Shown piece by piece: positions 1 through 6,130 of a stretch of 9,223 nucleotides of DNA. How positions within the stretch are numbered: position 1 is the first letter of the stretch; each line of letters starts with the position of its first letter. This DNA comes from Actinomycetota bacterium (GTDB taxonomy: Bacteria; Actinomycetota; Thermoleophilia; Gaiellales; Gaiellaceae). Below the pieces are notes generated by a model. It worked only from the letters and a program-made list of their open reading frames with translations. It was not told the origin of the DNA and searched no databases. The position numbers and the translations under genes are program-made. The DNA lies in NCBI GenBank assembly GCA_013695295.1, contig JACDAS010000182.1, forward strand, positions 1-9,223. The letters run 5' to 3'.

Positions 1-935
1 GAGCTTTCGCGTCGGCTCCTCGGCGACGAGATCCGGCGGGCTGGCTACTCGGCCTCGCGCATCAGGTCTGCGCCCAGCGGGACCGTCAGGCCCTGCGCCG
101 CGATCCCGGGCCCGTGCTCGACGACGAAACCGAAACCCCTCGGGTCCCCTCACCGGCCGATCTCCGCCGTGCGACCTGGCACCTCGGGTTTCGCCAGCGG
201 GCGGCACTCGCCCTCCACGAGCTCGAAGGCCGCTCGTACAGCGAGATCGGCGAGGCCCTCGACATCTCCGACGCCGCGGCCGAGGCGCTTGTCTTGCGCG
301 CGCGAGAGTCGCTGCACGAGCGGTTGGCCCGGACGCTGACCTGCGACCAGGCCGAGCTGGCGATCTCGAAGCGGTTGGATGCGGCACTTGCCCTCCCGGA
401 GCGGCGACGTCTGCGCGCCCACCTGCACGACTGCGCCGACTGCCGCCGGATCGAGCAGCTCCAGGTGAAGCAGCGCGCACTCTGGAAGGCGCTCGCGGCG
501 GTTCCGCTGCCGGCGTCGCTGGCCGAGTTCGCCGGCGCCCGCGCCGCCGCGCCGGCGCGCTTCCGCCTTGCCTTCCCCGGAGGGTTCCTGCGGGCGACCA
601 CGGTCGGCGCCGGCGCTCTTCTGATCGCCGGCGCGACGTACGAGACGGCGCGGCAGGCGCCCTGGCAAAATCGTGACACCGCCGTCGACTCCATGGAGTC
701 TTCGCGTGTCGCAGAAGTCCACCTCCTCGGGCTGGCCGCAGGCGAGCGCCGCGCACGTGGGGAGTCGGCCGCCGGCCAGAGCGTGGGCCTCGCGAGGGGT
801 GAGGAAAGAGCGCGCGCAGCCGCGCCGGGACGCGCTCGGCGGGCGGCACCGACCGCGGCCGTCGGGCTCGCCCGGAGCGAGCGGCGGGCGAGGAACGACG
901 CGAAGCACACGGAGCTGGAAACCGGCACTCGCTGA
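1..935 (+). CDS. ECF-type RNA polymerase sigma factor fused to a zinc-finger anti-sigma-like domain (5' end outside window)
   Basis: The frame is open from base 3 with no stop before TGA at 933-935, so the gene starts left of the window. GTG at 114 is the first in-window start candidate but lies inside the protein. Before it, the residues reading WLLGLAHQVC resemble the end of sigma region 2. Numbering from that GTG, residues 17-72 look like sigma region 4: FRQRAALALHELEG, then SYSEIGEALDIS and RARESLHERL, the usual helix-turn-helix. A zf-HC2-like pattern follows, with C77, H103, C107 and C110 (H-x3-C-x2-C). Residues about 161-178 are moderately hydrophobic and may form one membrane helix. 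The last 70 residues are rich in Arg and Ala and carry three GLAxxERRAR repeats. In known systems the zinc-finger anti-sigma is usually a separate protein; here it seems to be in cis, suggesting self-inhibition or membrane tethering. Sigma identity is fairly secure; the role of the tail is unknown. Confidence 0.8.
   Translation, partial: AFASAPRRRDPAGWLLGLAHQVCAQRDRQALRRDPGPVLDDETETPRVPSPADLRRATWHLGFRQRAALALHELEGRSYSEIGEALDISDAAAEALVLRARESLHERLARTLTCDQAELAISKRLDAALALPERRRLRAHLHDCADCRRIEQLQVKQRALWKALAAVPLPASLAEFAGARAAAPARFRLAFPGGFLRATTVGAGALLIAGATYETARQAPWQNRDTAVDSMESSRVAEVHLLGLAAGERRARGESAAGQSVGLARGEERARAAAPGRARRAAPTAAVGLARSERRARNDAKHTELETGTR
729..893 (+). repeat. Three degenerate copies of a GLAxxERRAR-encoding repeat in the sigma factor tail
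   Basis: In the sigma factor frame, 729-758 encodes GLAAGERRAR, 786-815 encodes GLARGEERAR and 864-893 encodes GLARSERRAR. Copy spacings are 57 and 78 nt, both multiples of three, so the frame is kept. The third copy contains a perfect DNA inverted repeat, 867-874 with 885-892 (8 bp, 10-nt loop). The units may be a protein repeat or small hairpin-forming DNA repeats that happen to be translated; the sequence alone does not decide. Confidence 0.55.
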
Positions 936-979
936 TCGTTCGGCAGACGTTGGCCGGACCGGGCATCATTGGGCGCAGA

Positions 980-1019
980 GGGGACGTGCCTCGTCCCTGA
1001 AACCGGAGCCTCGCTCCGG
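980..1019 (+). other. Two tandem hairpins upstream of the terminator; possible small RNA or 3' UTR structure
   Basis: Hairpin one pairs GGGAC (981-985) with GTCCC (993-997) around a 7-nt loop. Hairpin two pairs CCGGAG (1003-1008) with CTCCGG (1014-1019) around a 5-nt loop. The strong terminator stem begins 13 nt further on. The stretch 936-1030 has no credible ORF. Three stems in a row ending in a T-run fit either a structured 3' UTR of the sigma gene or a small non-coding RNA. No family was recognised, and no good promoter was seen between 936 and 980. Confidence 0.35.
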
Positions 1020-1031
1020 GTCTCTCTCCCC

Positions 1032-1074
1032 GGGGGGCCGCCTCAAGCCGCACGAGGCGGCGCCCCATTTTTTT
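1032..1074 (+). terminator. Strong intrinsic (Rho-independent) terminator
   Basis: The left arm 1032-1044 pairs with 1054-1066 to give 12 base pairs with one G-G mismatch (1036/1062) and a 9-nt loop. One A and seven consecutive Ts (1068-1074) follow. This is the only clear T-run terminator in the window. It ends the sigma factor transcript, or a small RNA lying after it. Confidence 0.9.
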
Positions 1075-1130
1075 CGCGGCGTTAGCGGAACGGGCGGCGC
1101 GGGTACCTTCCGGAGCAACGAAAGGAGCTC

Positions 1131-1355
1131 ATGGGGATGCTGAACAAGCGGAACGCGATGCTCGGGTGGGCGGTCTGGAAGCTCGGCAAGCGGGTCGCGA
1201 AGCGGAAGGCCCGTGCCGCCATGCCGGGCGGCGAGGCAAGCGGAAAGGCGCGTGGGCTCGTAGCGATCCTGCCGGCGCTCGCCGCTGCAGCTGGAGCCCT
1301 TTGGTTCTGGCGCCGCCGTGACGACGACGAAGGAGACGAGCCCGCCAGCTTCTAG
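1131..1355 (+). CDS. Small single-pass membrane protein, 74 aa, function unknown
   Basis: Residues 1-32 are rich in Lys and Arg, with a short hydrophobic patch (MLGWAVWKLG, 10-19). A membrane segment of about 18 residues, rich in Ala and Leu and ending WFW, spans roughly 42-60. A short charged tail (RRRDDDEGDE) and PASF close the protein. By the positive-inside tendency the basic N-terminus would be cytoplasmic. A good ribosome binding site, AAAGGAG, lies at 1121-1127. It is only 3 nt from ATG 1131 but 9 nt from the in-frame ATG at 1137, so the true start may be 1137 (72 aa). A TACCTT box at 1104-1109 could be the -10 element. Small proteins with this layout are common in actinobacteria, but I cannot assign a function. 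The preceding terminator makes this a separate transcription unit. Confidence 0.75.
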   Translation: MGMLNKRNAMLGWAVWKLGKRVAKRKARAAMPGGEASGKARGLVAILPALAAAAGALWFWRRRDDDEGDEPASF

Positions 1356-1378
1356 GCACCCCGCAAGTCTCGGGTGCC
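1355..1378 (+). terminator. Short perfect hairpin after the 74-aa gene, weak terminator candidate
   Basis: GGCACCC (1355-1361) pairs perfectly with GGGTGCC (1372-1378) around a 10-nt loop, and the stem begins at the last base of the TAG stop codon. The sequence after it is pyrimidine-rich but lacks a T-run, so termination may be incomplete. Confidence 0.4.
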
Positions 1379-1392
1379 CGCGACGTCTTCTC

Positions 1393-1417
1393 TATACATG
1401 CCTGTTAACTGAAAGGG
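1393..1417 (+). promoter_or_regulatory. Possible -10 box and ribosome binding site of the secreted-protein gene
   Basis: TATACAT at 1393-1399 is a reasonable -10 element in this GC-rich DNA, though no matching -35 box is visible. AAAGGG at 1412-1417 is a Shine-Dalgarno sequence 6 nt before ATG 1424. This gene therefore appears to be led and SD-dependent, unlike dnaE and lgt further on. Confidence 0.4.
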
Positions 1418-1423
1418 TCCGAC

Positions 1424-2062
1424 ATGCGACGTCTCATGCTCATCGCGGGCTGCTGCCTGCTGACGGCGCTCGTCGGCGCTGCTCAGGGCACGGCGGCGCC
1501 CGGCCCGCCGCCGAAGCTCAACAAAAAGCAGCTGCACCCGCGCACGTGCGGCCAGGGCAAGCTCGTGATCAACGCGCAGCAGAAGGTCGTCAACGACGTC
1601 GACTCGGGCGCGAGGGGCAACTTCTGGGCGATGGACACCTATACGCGCCATTTCCAGGTGTGGCAGACGGGGACCGGTGTCTACTGCGCCATTGTTCGCT
1701 ACGACGGCAGGTTCAAGACGCTCGCCGGCCCGAGCCCCGGCGGCACCGCCACGATCCCGGACGGGATCACCGGTCGCTTCGACGGCGGCTATCGGATGGA
1801 CTTCACCGCCAAGCTGCTGGCGAAGCCTCGTCGCAACACCCACGGGTCGATCGGCACGTTCGACTACCGCTGCGACGCGGCCGGCAACTGTCCCGGCTCG
1901 AGCTACTGGGTCTCGCTCTACTTCAAGAGTGTGACCGGTGACGAGTTCGACTGGTGGGGCTGGATCTACCGGGCAGGCAAGAACGGTACGTGGCTGAACG
2001 AGATCGAGGGCACGAAGGGCGACATCGTCGCCCGCAGCAAGCCCGGCCCACCCAAGAAGTAA
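1424..2062 (+). CDS. Secreted protein with four mature cysteines, function unknown, 212 aa
   Basis: The N-terminus is a signal peptide: MRR, a hydrophobic core to about residue 19, then AAQGTAAPG, with an Ala-X-Ala type cleavage site likely near residues 22-25. The mature part begins with a Pro-rich linker (PGPPPKLNKK) and continues as a compact, beta-rich looking domain with many aromatic and Gly residues, for example DEFDWWGWIY near 173-182. Mature cysteines at 42, 88, 150 and 156 could form two disulfides, as expected outside the cytoplasm. There is no second membrane segment and no sorting signal. An IAGC tetrapeptide at 7-10 resembles a lipobox but sits too early for a lipoprotein signal. 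The tail GPPKK is basic. I recognise no catalytic motif or named family. ATG 1424 is chosen because AAAGGG lies 6 nt upstream and the signal peptide begins there. Confidence 0.8.
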   Translation: MRRLMLIAGCCLLTALVGAAQGTAAPGPPPKLNKKQLHPRTCGQGKLVINAQQKVVNDVDSGARGNFWAMDTYTRHFQVWQTGTGVYCAIVRYDGRFKTLAGPSPGGTATIPDGITGRFDGGYRMDFTAKLLAKPRRNTHGSIGTFDYRCDAAGNCPGSSYWVSLYFKSVTGDEFDWWGWIYRAGKNGTWLNEIEGTKGDIVARSKPGPPKK

Positions 2063-2140
2063 GTCTCATGGCTCGCAGCGCAGGGCGGCGCCGGCGCGGA
2101 GCCTCTCTTCCGCGGCAGCCGTCGTAGCGGCTCGGGCGTC

Positions 2141-2173
2141 CCGGGGCCGTGCCGGACGCCGGTACGGCCCCGG
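2141..2173 (+). terminator. Very stable 15-bp hairpin between two small genes, without a T-run
   Basis: The arm 2141-2150 pairs perfectly with 2164-2173 (10 bp). A G-T wobble (2151/2163) and four more pairs (CCGG 2152-2155 with CCGG 2159-2162) close on the triloop ACG. It lies 78 nt after the secreted-protein stop. The absence of Ts argues against a classical intrinsic terminator, although high-GC actinobacteria may use such stems. It could also be a Rho-related or mRNA-stabilising element. Confidence 0.5.
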
Positions 2174-2221
2174 CACGAACTCGGCACACACAGGTGCGTC
2201 CCGGCGCGCTTCACTGGATGC

Positions 2222-2428
2222 ATGGAGGAAGCGCAGGGACAGCGGCGGCGCCGGTTCGGCGGGGCACCGGACAGGGGCAAGCCGACGGTGAAGCAGATCT
2301 ACGCGCTGGCGGGCGCGCTGTGTGAGCGCTGCGGCGAGAAGTTCCCGGAGACTCTGGCCGCTGCGTCGGAGCTGATCGAGCGGCTCCGAAACGAAAACGG
2401 GGGAGGAGGCGCGACCCGCTCGGGCTAG
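2222..2428 (+). CDS. Small helical protein, 68 aa, DUF3072-like core
   Basis: The core, residues 20-58, reads as two helices: KPTVKQIYALAGALCERCGE and FPETLAAASELIERLRNE. The order (P-T-x-K-Q, then A-L, G-x-x-FP, then A-x-x-I-x-x-L) resembles the DUF3072 pattern of small actinobacterial proteins; this is my reading from memory and unverified. C34 and C37 form one CxxC pair, too few for a zinc site within a single chain. The first 19 residues are a basic, disordered-looking stretch and the last 10 are Gly-rich. No good ribosome binding site precedes ATG 2222, and GTG 2288 just before the core is an alternative start. The gene sits alone between the 2141-2173 hairpin and the dnaE promoter. Function unknown. 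Confidence 0.6.
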   Translation: MEEAQGQRRRRFGGAPDRGKPTVKQIYALAGALCERCGEKFPETLAAASELIERLRNENGGGGATRSG

Positions 2429-2542
2429 GGTCTGTCCGAGCCGGGCCCTGGACTCGCTCGCCCGATCGTCGCGAGCCGGGCACCCGGGTCGTGCGGGCGC
2501 GTCCCGCAGACGCGGTAGGAGGAGAGCCTTCCAGGCCCGCGA

Positions 2543-2572
2543 CCGGGTGGCATCCACCACCCGGCCTACAAT
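2543..2572 (+). promoter_or_regulatory. dnaE promoter: palindrome plus TACAAT -10 box, leaderless arrangement
   Basis: TACAAT (2567-2572) matches the TATAAT consensus at five of six bases and ends 9 nt before the GTG start at 2582. Transcription would begin at or beside the start codon, giving a leaderless mRNA; no Shine-Dalgarno sequence is present. Immediately upstream, CCGGGTGG (2543-2550) and CCACCCGG (2557-2564) form a perfect 8-bp inverted repeat with a 6-nt centre. It occupies the -35 region and spacer, where no TTGACA-like box is visible. The position fits a protein operator at least as well as an RNA hairpin, since it would not be transcribed from this promoter. Confidence 0.55.
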
Positions 2573-2581
2573 CGTCTCCCC

Positions 2582-5500
2582 GTGAGTCGAGCCGAGTTCG
2601 TCCACCTGCACGTCCACTCCGAGTACTCGATTCTCGACGGGGCCTGCCGCATCCCCGCCCTCGCGGCTCGGGCCGCCGAGCTCGAGATGCCCGCGGTCGC
2701 GCTGACCGACCACGGCTCGCTGGCCGGGGCGGTCGAGCTCTACAAGGCCGCCGCGAAGGAGGGCGTCAAGGCGGTCCTCGGCTGCGAGATGTACGTCGCC
2801 GACGACCGGCGCGCCCACCAGAAGGGTTACGCCCACCTGACCCTCCTGGCCGAGTCGAACGAGGGCTACGGGAACCTGATCAAGCTCGCCTCGGCCGGCT
2901 ACCTGGAGGGCTACTACTACAAGCCGCGCGTCGACTGGGAGCTGCTCGAGGCGCACGCACCCGGGCTCGTCGCGCTCTCGGGCTGTCTCTCCGGTCGCGT
3001 CTGCAAGGCGTTCGAGGAGAACCGCGACGCCGACGCCGCGGCCGAGCTCGACCGGCTCGCGCAGGTTTTCGGCCGCGACTCCACCTACGTCGAGCTGCAG
3101 AACGCCGGGCTCGACCTCCAGGGTCGGATCAACCCGAAGCTCACGAAGCTCGCCGCGGAATCGGGCCTGCCGCTCGTCGCGACCGGCGACGTCCACTACC
3201 TGCGCCACGACGACGCGCGCGCACACGAGGCGCTGCTCTGCATCCAGTCGGGCGACTCGTTGAAGAACCCGAACCGCTGGCGCTTCGACACCGACCAGTT
3301 CTTCTTCAAGACGCCCGCCGAGATGGCGCTCGACTTCCCGGGGCAGGAGGACGCGCTCCGGCGCACGCTCGAGGTCGCCGAGCGCTGCAACGTCACGATG
3401 GAGCTCGGCCAGATCCGGCTGCCGCAGTACCCGACCCCCGGAGGTCGCGACGCGTTCGACTACCTCGTCGAGCTCTGCGAGAAGGGCCTCGGAAAGCGCT
3501 ACGAGACGGTGACGCCCGAGCTGACCGAACGGCTTCGCTACGAGCTCAAGACGATCCGGGAGATGGGCTTCGCGGACTATTTCCTGATCGTCTGGGACTT
3601 CATCGCCTTTGCGAAGCGAAACGGGATCGGCGTCGGTCCTGGCCGCGGCTCGTCGGCCGGCAGCCTCGTCGCCTACTCGCTCGAGATCACGGACATCGAT
3701 CCGATCCGCTACGAGCTCCTGTTCGAGCGCTTCCTCAATCCGGGCCGAAAGTCGATGCCGGACATCGACATCGACTTTGCTGTCGAGGGCCGCGACCGGG
3801 TGATCAACTACGTCACCGAGAAGTACGGGCGCGATCGGGTCGCGCAGATCATCACGTTCGGGACGATGGCGGCCCGCGCTGCCGTGCGGGACGCCGGACG
3901 CGTGCTCGACGTCCCGTACGGCGTCGTCGACCGGATTGCGAAGCTGATCCCCGAGGGGCCCGGCCAGAGCCTTGACGCCTGCCTGAAGGGCGGTCAGGAG
4001 CTGAGGAGCGCGGTCGAGGCCGATCCAGTCGCGAAGGAGATCGTCGAGCTCGCCCGCCCGCTCGAGGGACTCGTCCGCCAGGACTCGATTCACGCCGCCG
4101 GCGTCGTGATCGGCGACCGGCCGCTGACCGAGTACGTGCCGTTGCAGCAGAAAGGCGCCGACCAGGAGCTCGTGACCCAGTTCAAGATGGGCGACGTCGA
4201 GGCTCTGGGCCTGCTGAAGATGGACTTCCTCGGCCTGCGGAACCTCGACGTGATCGACAAGGCCGTGGCGCTCGTGGGCGGAGGGCTCGACATGACGACG
4301 ATTCCGCTCGACGACCGGAAGGTCTACGAGATGCTCGCAAGGGGCGAGGCGACGGGCGTCTTCCAGTTCGAGTCGTCCGGGATGCGCGAGGCCCTGCGCC
4401 AGGTGCGCCCGACGGGCTTCGAAGACCTGATCGCGCTCGTGGCGCTCTACCGGCCCGGGCCAATGGGCTACATCCCCGTCTACGGGAAGCGAAAGGCCGG
4501 CCAGGAGCAGGTCGCCTACGCGGACCAGCGGCTGAAGCCGATCACGGCGCCGACCCACGGGATCTGCATCTACCAGGAGCAGTACATGGAGATCGCGAAG
4601 CAGCTCGCCGGCTTCTCGCCCGCCGAGGCCGACGACCTGCGCAAGGCGATCGGCAAGAAGATCCGCGCGCTGATGGACTCGCTCAAGGACAAGTTCCTCG
4701 AGGGGGCCGCGGGTCAGTCGGTCACCCCAGCGGTCGCGAAGCAGCTCTGGGAGGACATGGAGAAGGCCGCCGACTACTCCTTCCCCAAGGCGCATGCCGC
4801 CTGTTACGCCCTGATCGCCTACCGCACGGCCTTCCTCCGCGCGAACCATCCCTGCGAGTACATGGCCGCGCTGATCTCGTCGGTGATGAACACGAAGGAT
4901 CGCGTGCCGATCTACGTCAACGCGTGCGACGAGATGGGAATCGAGGTCCTGCCGCCGGACGTGAACGAGTCGCAGTGCGACTTCGCCGTCGTCGAGGGGA
5001 AGATCCGGTTCGGGCTGAACGCGGTCAAGAATGTCGGCGACCCGGCCGCGCGCGCGATCCTGCGGGCACGCGAGGAGGGGGGCCGGTTCACCTCGATCTG
5101 GGACTTCACGGAGCGCGTCGATCCGCAGTGCGCGAACAAGCGGGCGCTCGAGTCGCTCGTCAAGTGCGGGGCGCTCGACTCGACCTCGGGATCGCGGCAG
5201 GGGATGCTCGGGCTGCTCGAGCACGCGCTCGCGTGGGGCCAGAAGCACCAGGCCGACAGGCTCGCGGGCCAGGGCTCGATCTTCGACCTGGGCCAGGACC
5301 CCACGGCCTCCGCGCCGAGGCACCATCCCGCGATCCCCACGGGCGAGTTCGAGAAGAACGAGCTCCTCCGGCTCGAGAAGGAGACGCTCGGGCTCTACGT
5401 CTCGGAGCACCCCCTGCACTCGATCCGCGAGCAGCTCCGGCGGCGGACCGACTGCACGCTCTCGGCGCTCGAGCGCCGACGCGACGGCGAGATCGTCACC

Positions 5501-5974
5501 GTCGGCGGCATCGTCGGCCAGATCAAGCAGCTGACCACGAAGAAGGGCGAGCCGATGGTCTTCCTGCGCCTCGACGACCTCACCGGCGGCGCGGAGTGCG
5601 TCGTCTTCAACTCCGTCTACGCCGCCGCGCGCGAGCTCTGCGAGGTGGACCGGGTCCTCGTCGTCAAGGGGCGGATCGACCACAAGCAGGAGGGAGAGAC
5701 GAAGCTGATCGCGCTCGAGGTAGCCGCCTACGAGGCGACCCCCGAGCGGCGCGAGGTGCGCCTCAGGGTCGACGCCCGCACCGCGCCGGCCGGGATCGTC
5801 CGCGAGCTGGCCATGCTGGTGAAGGATTTCCCGGGAGAGGCGCCCGTGATCCTCGCGCTCGAGACCTCGCAGGGGCCTCGGACGCTCGCGCTCGGTCAGG
5901 CCTACAAGGTGCGGCCGGTGCCCGACTTCTTCGCCGAAGCGAGAGCGCTCCTCGGTGAGGCCGCTGTTGCATAG
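2582..5974 (+). CDS. dnaE: DNA polymerase III alpha subunit (replicative DNA polymerase)
   Basis: This 1130-aa protein synthesises the chromosome as the catalytic core of the replisome. Domains in order: PHP (about 6-275), polymerase palm, thumb and fingers (about 280-800), helix-hairpin-helix (about 810-875), OB fold (about 969-1045) and C-terminal domain. Catalytic aspartates are D394 and D396 in PDIDIDF and D548 in KMDFLGL, matching E. coli D401, D403 and D555. The palm motif GPGRGSSAGS is at 352-361. The PHP domain keeps likely metal ligands H8, H10, D43, H44, E69, H85, C135, D203 and H205, whereas E. coli has lost them. By analogy with mycobacterial DnaE1 it may proofread by itself. QGSIF at 897-901 fits the internal beta-clamp-binding motif. 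The length is normal for DnaE1-type enzymes. GTG 2582 is supported by the conserved FVHLHVHSEYS just after it and by the adjacent -10 box. Confidence 0.98.
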   Translation: MSRAEFVHLHVHSEYSILDGACRIPALAARAAELEMPAVALTDHGSLAGAVELYKAAAKEGVKAVLGCEMYVADDRRAHQKGYAHLTLLAESNEGYGNLIKLASAGYLEGYYYKPRVDWELLEAHAPGLVALSGCLSGRVCKAFEENRDADAAAELDRLAQVFGRDSTYVELQNAGLDLQGRINPKLTKLAAESGLPLVATGDVHYLRHDDARAHEALLCIQSGDSLKNPNRWRFDTDQFFFKTPAEMALDFPGQEDALRRTLEVAERCNVTMELGQIRLPQYPTPGGRDAFDYLVELCEKGLGKRYETVTPELTERLRYELKTIREMGFADYFLIVWDFIAFAKRNGIGVGPGRGSSAGSLVAYSLEITDIDPIRYELLFERFLNPGRKSMPDIDIDFAVEGRDRVINYVTEKYGRDRVAQIITFGTMAARAAVRDAGRVLDVPYGVVDRIAKLIPEGPGQSLDACLKGGQELRSAVEADPVAKEIVELARPLEGLVRQDSIHAAGVVIGDRPLTEYVPLQQKGADQELVTQFKMGDVEALGLLKMDFLGLRNLDVIDKAVALVGGGLDMTTIPLDDRKVYEMLARGEATGVFQFESSGMREALRQVRPTGFEDLIALVALYRPGPMGYIPVYGKRKAGQEQVAYADQRLKPITAPTHGICIYQEQYMEIAKQLAGFSPAEADDLRKAIGKKIRALMDSLKDKFLEGAAGQSVTPAVAKQLWEDMEKAADYSFPKAHAACYALIAYRTAFLRANHPCEYMAALISSVMNTKDRVPIYVNACDEMGIEVLPPDVNESQCDFAVVEGKIRFGLNAVKNVGDPAARAILRAREEGGRFTSIWDFTERVDPQCANKRALESLVKCGALDSTSGSRQGMLGLLEHALAWGQKHQADRLAGQGSIFDLGQDPTASAPRHHPAIPTGEFEKNELLRLEKETLGLYVSEHPLHSIREQLRRRTDCTLSALERRRDGEIVTVGGIVGQIKQLTTKKGEPMVFLRLDDLTGGAECVVFNSVYAAARELCEVDRVLVVKGRIDHKQEGETKLIALEVAAYEATPERREVRLRVDARTAPAGIVRELAMLVKDFPGEAPVILALETSQGPRTLALGQAYKVRPVPDFFAEARALLGEAAVA

Positions 5975-6130
5975 AGCCCCTAAGGTGTTCGGGCTTCGTT
6001 AACTCTCGCCACCACACCGCAACTCGAACGGACGTTAAGCGTCAGTTAAATCGGCGGATCACCGCGAATAGGACGATCCGATCCGAGCGTTAGACCGAAT
6101 GACGAGCTAGCGACAACGGAAGTGGGAGAG
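5975..6130 (+). promoter_or_regulatory. AT-richer intergenic region with repeated GTTAA motifs
   Basis: After dnaE there is only a weak stem, 5975-5979 with 5991-5995 (5 bp), and no T-run. GTTAA occurs at 5998-6002, 6034-6038 and 6045-6049, with GTTA again at 6089-6092. The two central copies are 11 bp apart, one helical turn, which is typical of tandem sites for a dimeric regulator. GATCCG is repeated in tandem near 6075-6086. No convincing -35/-10 pair was found. GGAAG (6118-6122) and GGGAGAG (6124-6130) serve as ribosome binding sequence for the next gene. Confidence 0.35.

Noticed and set aside
673..1143. A 156-codon plus-strand frame after the sigma region, considered as a frameshifted continuation
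   Set aside because: It runs straight through the strong terminator at 1032-1074 and has low-complexity composition, while the sigma frame keeps a GC-rich third position to its stop at 935.
1442..1456. Lipobox-like IAGC in the signal peptide of the secreted protein, which would make it an Lgt substrate
   Set aside because: The cysteine would be residue 10, leaving only about six hydrophobic residues before it; the hydrophobic core continues past it to an Ala-X-Ala site.
2063..2221. Possible minus-strand small gene in the gap after the secreted protein (frames near 1966-2280)
   Set aside because: The frames overlap the secreted-protein gene or the 68-aa gene, have no ribosome site, and cross the 15-bp hairpin; the translation is Arg/Pro rich.
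2491..3975. A 494-codon plus-strand frame overlapping the 5' part of dnaE
   Set aside because: It is an out-of-frame, Arg-rich translation of dnaE, which is certain from its catalytic motifs.
2066..5683. A 1205-codon open frame on the minus strand, antisense to dnaE
   Set aside because: It mirrors the dnaE reading frame. High GC at dnaE third positions removes stops from this antisense frame, and the translation is biased to charged residues, Leu and Val with no recognisable domain.
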